64,000 bases of DNA, from assembly GCF_002741015.1 (NCBI RefSeq), contig NZ_CP016616.1, positions 913,501-977,500 of the forward strand, written 5' to 3'. A model generated the notes under the pieces. It was given only the letters and a program-made list of their open reading frames with translations. It did no database searches and was not told the origin of the DNA. A program made the position numbers and the translations under genes. Positions 28,016-35,074 of this stretch are shown in pieces; positions within the stretch are counted from its first letter, which is position 1, and the number at the start of each line of letters is the position of its first letter. The stretch is from Microvirga ossetica (GTDB lineage: Bacteria > Pseudomonadota > Alphaproteobacteria > Rhizobiales > Beijerinckiaceae).

Positions 28016-28167
28016 GGCTATTCTACACCACTAATTCCGCCTAAGTTGATATACTTTGAGGTTTGCCAACTTGCAGTTTGGAAGACGGCAAGGATCAACG
28101 GCTCAACCATAAATAAGAACGCAGATGTCTCGGAGATTAATGCCAGGAAGCCAGTTCCCCTAAGCTC

Positions 28168-28263
28168 AAGAGCCAGGAAGGCTTTGACACCGTCGTTCTG
28201 GTCCACCTGCCGCTCACCGAAGCGACGAATGCGGATATCGCGCTGGCCAACGCGGCGGCGTAA
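28168..28263 (+). pseudogene. Remnant of a second copy of the histidine kinase 3' end
   Basis: The frame reads KSQEGFDTVVLVHLPLTEA then TNADIALANAAA and stops with TAA. The kinase at 22843-25170 ends KSQEGVGTIVLVHLPLTEA then THADIALADAAA. Only this 32-codon piece is left; upstream sequence is unrelated. It is not translated from a start of its own. Confidence 0.85.
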
Positions 28264-28467
28264 GTCGCTCCACCGTAGCCACTGCACGCGACAACGAACG
28301 GAAACCGCCCAAGGTTACCTTTGTAACGGAATCATGGCGCTTTGCCGTTCGAAAAACCCGGATACCGATGCGATCCGTAACGCCCGCCAAAGGTTTGATG
28401 CTGCGCACCCGGACGGATGCAGTCCCTTGATCGCGAGATTTGCCCTGCCGTTGGCATTGAGGCTGTC

Positions 28468-28496
28468 AAAAAAGCCGGCATCCCAGGGATGCCGGC
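28468..28496 (-). terminator. Intrinsic terminator of the 359-aa RTX gene
   Basis: On the minus strand an 11-bp perfect stem GCCGGCATCCC / GGGATGCCGGC with a one-base centre is followed by six T. It lies 24 bases after the stop at 28520. Confidence 0.9.
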
Positions 28497-28519
28497 CTCT
28501 TTGAGAGTGCAGCTGATCG

Positions 28520-29599
28520 TCAGATCGAATACAGCTCGGGGTTGTACGTGAAGAAATTCGAGGAGCTCAGGTCAAGGCCCTTTTGAAGCGTCGCGAACTT
28601 GACCTGCGCCGCCGCACCGGAGCCGTCCTTGTCGAAATACAGATCACCGGTGACCTTATCATAGATGATACGATGATTGCTGCTCGTCGCTTTCGCGCCA
28701 TTTGTGAATTGCCACGATACGAGGTGATTCCCTTCCGACTGGCTCAGAATGCCCGCGAAGACCTTCGTAGACAGCTGGATCCCGTCATCCCAAGGGTTGA
28801 ATTCGGTGATCTGGTCGACATTCGACCCGCCGAGCGCCGTGGTGAAATAGAAGGAGTCGAAACCAGAGCCGCCGTTGAGAACGTCTGCGCCTGCTCCACC
28901 GTCTATTTGGTCGTCGCCAGCATCGCCCCAGAAGGTGTTGTTCCCCGTATTGCCGACCAGCACGTCGCCGAAGCGGCTGCCGTCGACCGCCTCCACGTCG
29001 ATGATGGTGTCGCCGGCGGCGGCGCCGCCATTCGCCTTCGACCCATTGAGATAGACCTGGACGCCGCTCCAAGCATCCCAGTAGCTCGCGGTGTCGCGCC
29101 CGTTGCCGCCGTCGAGGACATCGCTGCCGATGCCGCCATTCAGGTAGTCGTCGCCATCGGCACCCATGAGCGTGTCATGCCCGCCCAGTCCGACCAGAAT
29201 GTCATTGCCCCGATCCGCCCAGAAGATGTTCGAAAAGCTGTCACCTTCGAGCGTGTCTTCGAAGGTCGAGCCGTCGACGACCTCCATCTCGTAGTAGACG
29301 TCACCCGCCGCGGCGCCGGTGTTATCCCACATATGGCTGAGATAGACCTTGACGCCTGCGGTCGCGATCCAATAGCTCACCGTATCCTGGCCGTAGCCGC
29401 CGTAATAGGTGTCGCCGCCTCCCCCGCCGTAGAATTTATCGTTGCCGCCATAGCCGTAGAAATGCTCCACCCCCGCGGTGCCATAATAGACATTGGCCGT
29501 GTTGTCGCCGTAGACGGAGCGCAAACCACCAGGGACGGAGGGCGCTCCGCCGCCCCCAATGCCGCCCGGATTTTCATTTTCCTGGTTGTTCTCTGCCAT
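28520..29599 (-). CDS. RTX-type calcium-binding repeat protein (359 aa)
   Basis: GGGAGAG precedes the ATG. The N-terminus is Gly/Asn-rich (NPGGIGGGGAPSVPGG). Three RTX clusters (GGGGGDTYYGG, GADGDDYLNG, GGAGADVLNGG) alternate with the same block as in the neighbouring RTX proteins: SYW-x-A-x-x-GV-x-VYL, AAGD-x-(Y/I), EVVDGS-x-(F)-x-D. The C-terminal part HRIIYDKVTGDLYFDKDGSG matches the export-type end of its neighbour. Probably calcium-folded outside the cell after type I secretion. It has its own terminator. Confidence 0.85.
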   Translation of the reverse strand: MAENNQENENPGGIGGGGAPSVPGGLRSVYGDNTANVYYGTAGVEHFYGYGGNDKFYGGGGGDTYYGGYGQDTVSYWIATAGVKVYLSHMWDNTGAAAGDVYYEMEVVDGSTFEDTLEGDSFSNIFWADRGNDILVGLGGHDTLMGADGDDYLNGGIGSDVLDGGNGRDTASYWDAWSGVQVYLNGSKANGGAAAGDTIIDVEAVDGSRFGDVLVGNTGNNTFWGDAGDDQIDGGAGADVLNGGSGFDSFYFTTALGGSNVDQITEFNPWDDGIQLSTKVFAGILSQSEGNHLVSWQFTNGAKATSSNHRIIYDKVTGDLYFDKDGSGAAAQVKFATLQKGLDLSSSNFFTYNPELYSI

Positions 29600-29886
29600 G
29601 GTTCTCTCCCGTTGATGTCGGTTCGACGGCCGCTTTGATCCGCGCTCTTGCGTCGGACGCGGCCCCCTGCCGCAATCAGGTCACAATTCGGGGCTTCCGG
29701 ATACTCTCTGGAGAGAGAGCTAACGTTATGAAATCTCTGCCCTTTTTCTACCTATTGTGAGTCCGTTAGGAAAGAATGTAACTCCTGGATGCAGATCGAC
29801 ACGCCGCCGGCCGCCTCCTATTGCGGGGAGCGCAAATGAGAAGACCGGTGCAGGTTTGCACCAGCCTCCTCTCGCGGGCGCGAGTC

Positions 29887-32280
29887 TCAGAGGGTGAAGA
29901 GCTGGAAGTGGGCGGCGGTGAGCGCCGTGCCGGCCGCCACCTTGGCGAACTGCACCTGCGCCTTGCCGCCAAAGCCGTCAGCATCGAAGTAGATCGCACC
30001 GCTCGCCTGATCGTAGACGATCCGTTGCTCCCAAGCCGTGGCCGCCATGCCGATAGTGAACGCGCTGCTCTTCAGCATCTGGCGCCCCACCGCCACGCCG
30101 TTGAGCATCTCGATCACAGTGGTCGACGGAAGAGACCCGAACACGCTGCCAGCCAGCCCGATCCGGTCCCCTTGCGCCACGCTGAAGTCCGCCAGCGTAT
30201 CGACGTTGCCCGCGCTCAGGCGCGTGTCCATCCGGAACACGTCCGCTCCCGCATTGCCCAAGAGCCAGTCCAGGCCCTCGCCGCCCGAGATGGTGTCGGC
30301 TCCGTCGCCGCCCTCGATGTAGTCGTTGCCGCCCTCGCCCAGAAGCTCGTCGTTGCCGCCATAGCCGTAGAGCGTGTTGCCTGCCCCATCGCCCTGCAGC
30401 CAGTCGCCGAAGCCTGAGCCCTCAAGGCCCTCAATGGAGCGGTAGGTGTCGCCGCCAGCCTCGCCTGCACTGCCATAACCCAATAGCAGGCTCGCCCGCA
30501 CGGCCCCAGCCGCACCCCAATAGACCGCGTGGTCACGGCCGTCTCCGCCGTCGAGCCAATCGCCGCCGGCCCGGCCTTCCAGCCGGTCGTCGCCTGCATT
30601 GCCCACTAGGGTGTTGCCGCCCCCATCGCCATAGAGATGATCGGCAAAGGCGGAGCCCTTAACACCTTCGATCGACACGAACACGTCGCCGGCCGCCTCG
30701 AAGCCCTGGTTGCGGGCCGCGTCGGCCAGATCCACCACCACCCGCTCCAGCGCATCGGTGTAGACGGCAAAGTCGTAGCCCAAGCCGCCGTCGAGCACGT
30801 CGCCGCGGGTGCCGCCCACCAGCTGATCGTCGCCCGCCCCGCCCTGAAGCGTGTCGACGCCGCCATAGCCCTTGAGCAGGTCCTGGCCCTCGCCGCCCTC
30901 GAAGCGGTTGAAGCTAGTGTCCGTGGAGCTTGCCTCCAGGGTGTCGTTGTAGGACGAGCCCACCACCTTCTCGATGGAGACGAACACGTCCCCGTACGCC
31001 TCGCCCAGGTTGCGGTCGGCGTTGCCCAAATCCACCCGCACGTTGCTCTTGGCGTCGGCGTAAGAAGCGGTGTCGAAGCCCGAGCCGCCGTTCAGCGTGT
31101 CGACTCCCAGGCCGCCGTCGAGCACGTCGTCGCCGTTGCCTCCTGATAGCACGTCGTCCCCGGCCCTGCCCTTCAGGCTGTCGTTGCCGTCATCGCCCCA
31201 GAATGTGTTCTTATTGTAGTCACACTCTAGAACGTCGCCGTAGCGGGATCCGTCAAACACCTCAATGCCGGTGTAGGTATCGCCGCCCGCTTCTCCGCGG
31301 TTGCGAATGGGTTTCCACAGGTACACCTGAACGCCGCTTAGAGCCTTGTAGTAGCTCACCGTGTCCCAGCCCTCGCCGCCATCGAGCAGGTCGGCGTCGA
31401 TCCTGCTGAACAGGCGGTCGTTGCCAGCGTCGCCGGAGAGGGAGTCGCCTCCACCGCCACCCACAAGCACGTCGTCGCCGGCGCCGCCACCGAGAATGTT
31501 GCTCAGGCTGTTGCCGGTGAGCACATCGGCAAACTTCGAGCCCACCAGGCCTTCGATGGAGAAGAAGACGTCGCCTGCTGCCTCGCCCGTGTTCACCACA
31601 TCCTTGAGCAGGGTGACGACGACACCTGCCGCGGCCTCCGCATAGCTGACGATGTCGAAGCCCTCGCCGCCCTCCAGCGTGTCGGCGCCGGATCCACCGA
31701 TAAGAATGTCATTGCCCGCAAGGCCGATAAGGCGGTCGTTGCCATTGTAACCGAAAAGGATGTTGTTTGCAGCAGTGCCTGCGAGCCTGTCGTCATAGGC
31801 CGAACCAGCAATCCCTTCGATGGAGGTGTAGGTATCGCCTGCTGCCTGGCCGGTGTTCTGCGTGGCATCGGCGAGGTTCGCAACAACACCGCTGGTTGCC
31901 TGTTCGTAAGAAGCAACATCCAGCCCCTCGCCCCCATCCAGTGTATCAGAGCCAAGATTGCCAACTAGGACATCGTTGCCGTCGTCGCCGTTCAGAGTAT
32001 CATCGCCAGAGCCACCATCGACGGTGTCATCGTCTTTGCCGCCTCCGAGGCGATCATTGCCACCTCCTCCGGCCAAAGTGTCGTTACCATCGCCACCCAG
32101 CAAAGTGTCTCGTTCCGCACCTCCAGCCAGGGTATCGTTGCCGTCGGCCCCGTAGAGGAAACCCGTCCCCTGAATCTGGTCATTGCCGCTCGTGCCAAAA
32201 TGGGCCTCGATAGAGAAGCTTACGGTGCCATTTTCCAGAGTTATGACGCCACTTTTCCTTGAGCCGGACAGATCCCTCAA
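29887..32280 (-). CDS. RTX-type calcium-binding repeat protein (797 aa), start uncertain
   Basis: Many nonapeptides (GGDGNDTLAGG, GGNGDDVLDG, GGDGADTISG) fall in six or more clusters divided by the block VVVDLADAARNQG-like / AAGDVFVSIEG-V-x-GSAFAD. The end (EQRIVYDQASGAIYFDADGFGGKAQ) is the shared export-type region. The only start codon in frame near the 5' end is TTG at 32280, without a clear Shine-Dalgarno; a stop lies about 50 bases further up and an IS1380 element just beyond. The N-terminus may therefore be truncated. Confidence 0.8.
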   Translation of the reverse strand: MRDLSGSRKSGVITLENGTVSFSIEAHFGTSGNDQIQGTGFLYGADGNDTLAGGAERDTLLGGDGNDTLAGGGGNDRLGGGKDDDTVDGGSGDDTLNGDDGNDVLVGNLGSDTLDGGEGLDVASYEQATSGVVANLADATQNTGQAAGDTYTSIEGIAGSAYDDRLAGTAANNILFGYNGNDRLIGLAGNDILIGGSGADTLEGGEGFDIVSYAEAAAGVVVTLLKDVVNTGEAAGDVFFSIEGLVGSKFADVLTGNSLSNILGGGAGDDVLVGGGGGDSLSGDAGNDRLFSRIDADLLDGGEGWDTVSYYKALSGVQVYLWKPIRNRGEAGGDTYTGIEVFDGSRYGDVLECDYNKNTFWGDDGNDSLKGRAGDDVLSGGNGDDVLDGGLGVDTLNGGSGFDTASYADAKSNVRVDLGNADRNLGEAYGDVFVSIEKVVGSSYNDTLEASSTDTSFNRFEGGEGQDLLKGYGGVDTLQGGAGDDQLVGGTRGDVLDGGLGYDFAVYTDALERVVVDLADAARNQGFEAAGDVFVSIEGVKGSAFADHLYGDGGGNTLVGNAGDDRLEGRAGGDWLDGGDGRDHAVYWGAAGAVRASLLLGYGSAGEAGGDTYRSIEGLEGSGFGDWLQGDGAGNTLYGYGGNDELLGEGGNDYIEGGDGADTISGGEGLDWLLGNAGADVFRMDTRLSAGNVDTLADFSVAQGDRIGLAGSVFGSLPSTTVIEMLNGVAVGRQMLKSSAFTIGMAATAWEQRIVYDQASGAIYFDADGFGGKAQVQFAKVAAGTALTAAHFQLFTL

Positions 32281-32344
32281 GCGCTCGATGACAGCGTTAC
32301 CGAGGACTTCAAGACTAGCCCATCGTATTCACCAGAGTTGGTCG

Positions 32345-33885
32345 GGATGATTTGATCTGCAGCCCCGGCGTGCGGATCCGCTGCGTTTCTTCCACCGCGG
32401 CGAGGTTTGGAACATGGGGAACGCGTTGCAGAGACGAGATGAGTTGATCGGGGCGATGGCGGCCCCGTCGCTTATGGCGAGGCTGCCCGGGGCTGGGGTG
32501 CAAGAGCGCCCGCAAGGCGGCGGACGAGATCCGCGTCCGGGCAGCATGAGGCAAAGGCCAGCCGGACGCGGCTGGTGGTTTCCTGCACCCGCACGGCGAT
32601 CTTGAGCAGGCGAAGCCGCAGCGTCGCGAACTCGGCCCGGGCGAGATCACGCATCGCCGGAATGGCCTCGCGCAATGACAGCATCAGCCAGTAGGCTGCC
32701 GTGTGCAGCACGAGCCGAACCTGGTTGGCCACGGCCCGCCGGCACGAGGTCCGGTCGGAGGCAAGCTGCGCCTTGTGGAACTTGATCCAGTTCTCCGCCT
32801 GGCCTCGCGCGCAGTACAGGCTCTCGTAGACGACGCGCGGGCTGGTGCCGGTCAGGTTGGTGACGACAAAGCGGATGTCGAGCCCCAGGCGCGTGGCCTC
32901 GATGCGGGCAACGGCGCGACGCTCGCACGACCAGCTTTTGGCCCGGTGCGTCGTCTCGGCAAAGCCACGGACGACGTCACGATCTTCCAGCGCCCGTTGG
33001 GTGCGCACCGTATCGGCGACATCCTGCACCTTGGTTGTCAGCGGCCTCGTGCCGGCCAGACCGAAGATATAGCTGACGCCGTTCTGCTCGCAGAAGTCCA
33101 TAGCTTCGGGACGGGCATAGTGACTGTCGCCGCGGATCGTGATGTGGGTGAGAGGCCAGCGCGTGCGAATGCGGCGCACGAGGCGTCGTAGATGCGCCCG
33201 CACCTCCAGGCCCGAGGGCGTCTTGCCGGGCCGCAGCACGATGGCAACCGGACGGCCGGTGGCGCTGTCGTAGACATGAATGGGGAGAAAGCAGCGCTCA
33301 TCATAGTGCGCGTTGAACAAGGACAGTTGCTGATGGCCATGCACGACGTTGCAGGTGTCGTCGATGTCCAGCACCACGCCGTCGGGCGGAGTGGCGTAGC
33401 TTTCCATCCACTGATCCACCAGAGCATAGGTCAGACGGATGGCATCGCGCAGGCTCGGGGCGTTCTCCAGGCGCGAGAGGGTCGGCTGGGACGCCAGATC
33501 AGTGCCCGTCTCCGGCAAGTGCCCGCAGGCGAGCTTGAACGCCGGATCGGCGCGCAGCGGACCGAAGTCGTTGCAGTCCTCATAGCCGCACGCGATGGCG
33601 AAGATGCGGGCGCGGATCATGTCGGTGATCGCGTGCGTCACGCGGCCTGGAGCGCGCCGATCCGGGATGACGCGCGCCAGCCGCCCGGCGATCCCGAGCC
33701 GGCGCTCGGCCTGGGCCAGGAGCATGACGCCGCCGTCGGACGACAGGCGCCCGCCATCGAAAGCGGCGGTGATCTTCTTGCGGCCAACGGCTGGAAACGG
33801 GAAGGTGGCGGATGTATCGTCCGGCATGGCGGGTGTGGCAGCCTTTGAAGAGGGTGCAGGATCGGCTTCAGCAACCAAATCCTAC
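32345..33885. mobile_element. IS1380-family insertion sequence (ends approximate)
   Basis: The element is defined by its full-length transposase. Read inward, both sides carry a related stretch close to the expected ends: GATGATTTGATCTGC on the left (about 32346) and TAGGATTTGGTTGC on the right (from about 33884). They are probably the inverted repeats, but I cannot fix the target duplication by eye. Confidence 0.6.
32472..33827 (-). CDS. IS1380 family transposase
   Basis: 451 residues from the ATG at 33827 (a TTG 17 codons upstream is possible). The family begins DDTSATFPFPAVGRKKITAAFDGG with LSSDGGVMLLAQAERRLG. DDE region: VVLDIDDTCNVVHGHQQ, ITIRGDSHYARPEAMDFCE and the Glu in ARGQAENWIKFHK. 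The frame is intact. It stands between the 797-aa RTX gene and an orphan gene of lower GC. Confidence 0.92.
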   Translation of the reverse strand: MPDDTSATFPFPAVGRKKITAAFDGGRLSSDGGVMLLAQAERRLGIAGRLARVIPDRRAPGRVTHAITDMIRARIFAIACGYEDCNDFGPLRADPAFKLACGHLPETGTDLASQPTLSRLENAPSLRDAIRLTYALVDQWMESYATPPDGVVLDIDDTCNVVHGHQQLSLFNAHYDERCFLPIHVYDSATGRPVAIVLRPGKTPSGLEVRAHLRRLVRRIRTRWPLTHITIRGDSHYARPEAMDFCEQNGVSYIFGLAGTRPLTTKVQDVADTVRTQRALEDRDVVRGFAETTHRAKSWSCERRAVARIEATRLGLDIRFVVTNLTGTSPRVVYESLYCARGQAENWIKFHKAQLASDRTSCRRAVANQVRLVLHTAAYWLMLSLREAIPAMRDLARAEFATLRLRLLKIAVRVQETTSRVRLAFASCCPDADLVRRLAGALAPQPRAASP

Positions 33886-33932
33886 GCTGCTTCAAGTGCT
33901 TAAGCTACGCTCGCCAGCCCTCATCAGCCGCA

Positions 33933-34850
33933 TCATGAATAAGAGCGGCTAGGGCCATAAAGGTGATCATTGTCTGGAGGAGGTGGTTCACGCGGTACAT
34001 ACACATTTTGGTGTTCACGCCATTCGTACCTTGCGTCCCACACATCAGTTTCACCTGATACTTCACGTCCGTCGGGAAACTCCGTCCGCACCGAGCGAGC
34101 AATCGTTACTCCGATGTATGTAGTTCCCCAATCCGGTATCTTCATAGCAACAGTATAATATGACGTCGTTTCCGTAATCTCCTTCGGCCCGCCATCATGT
34201 TGGCGTATCTCGTACCTGTAGTTCAGATAATCCCCAGCTAGGACAGTATCGGCATCGTTTTTCTTGTTATACTGATAATAAGTACCGTCTACTTTTCCGT
34301 CAGAGTTATAGTATGGATATTTTTGGCTCCACGACCCGTCGTCATTCAGTCTATATTCTCTTCTATATTCTGCTGGGTTGTCGTAGATTACGTGAAATGT
34401 TTCACCTTCTGCGTTAATCTCTTCCTTTCTGTAGACGCCATTCGTATAACTGCGGTATTCCCTGGTTGTGAGCCCACCTGGAAAGTGCTCGACTACTGTT
34501 TCGGAATGCACAGAGCTCGTGTCGACGTACATACGCTCCGTTACTCTTCCGTCAGCCCAGCGTGTTTGGTATTGTATTCTGGTACTGTCTCCCTGAATGA
34601 GCGTCACGGAGCCATCAGGAGACTTGATAAGCTCATTCCTTTCCCCGTCCTCGATCACCCTGGTAATCTGTGTGCCATCGGGGAGAGTTTGGGTAACAGT
34701 GCCATTCTCCGAGAAGACCCTACCGTCAGCATATCTCGAGATCACACCAGCGCCGTCAATGCCGTACATACCAGAGCCAGGCTGCGAACCGCCGTAGGTG
34801 CCGATACTTGTAGAGAAATATGCTTCGAGCGCTTGCTGGATTGTAAACAT
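33933..34850 (-). CDS. Orphan protein with repeated x-D-G-x hairpins
   Basis: 305 residues, no signal peptide, in DNA clearly A+T-richer than the backbone. About nine units centred on (A/P/D)-D-G or E-G turns recur every 18-25 residues (YADGRV, LPDGTQI, SPDGSVTL, WADGRVTE, NDDGSWSQ, NSDGKVDG, FPDGREVSG), with many Tyr and Thr, as in beta-hairpin repeat proteins of the YD or MORN-like kind. The C-terminus is Pro-rich (PREPPPPDND). Function unknown; a surface or secreted role is a guess. It lies next to an IS and probably arrived by transfer. Confidence 0.65.
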   Translation of the reverse strand: MFTIQQALEAYFSTSIGTYGGSQPGSGMYGIDGAGVISRYADGRVFSENGTVTQTLPDGTQITRVIEDGERNELIKSPDGSVTLIQGDSTRIQYQTRWADGRVTERMYVDTSSVHSETVVEHFPGGLTTREYRSYTNGVYRKEEINAEGETFHVIYDNPAEYRREYRLNDDGSWSQKYPYYNSDGKVDGTYYQYNKKNDADTVLAGDYLNYRYEIRQHDGGPKEITETTSYYTVAMKIPDWGTTYIGVTIARSVRTEFPDGREVSGETDVWDARYEWREHQNVYVPREPPPPDNDHLYGPSRSYS

Positions 34851-35074
34851 CTACTTACCCCAACTGGTCTCGAGCCTGGCATACGACCGAGGTTCAGGGC
34901 ATTCCAAGCAAATTTTCCGGGGACCGATAACTCTGGGGACGGAGGGGTTTTTAGGATTATTTAATACATAAGCACTTCATAAATATACGAAAAGTTTTAT
35001 CTTCCCATACGAATCGCAACTCATAATAATCATTGCCGAAACGTCATCTGGCTATGGGCGTCCGGCGTTAAACG

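Noticed and set aside
26500..32100. Regular repeated DNA units that might be a CRISPR array
   Set aside because: The units are RTX nonapeptide and spacer-block codons in open frames, too diverged at DNA level for CRISPR repeats.
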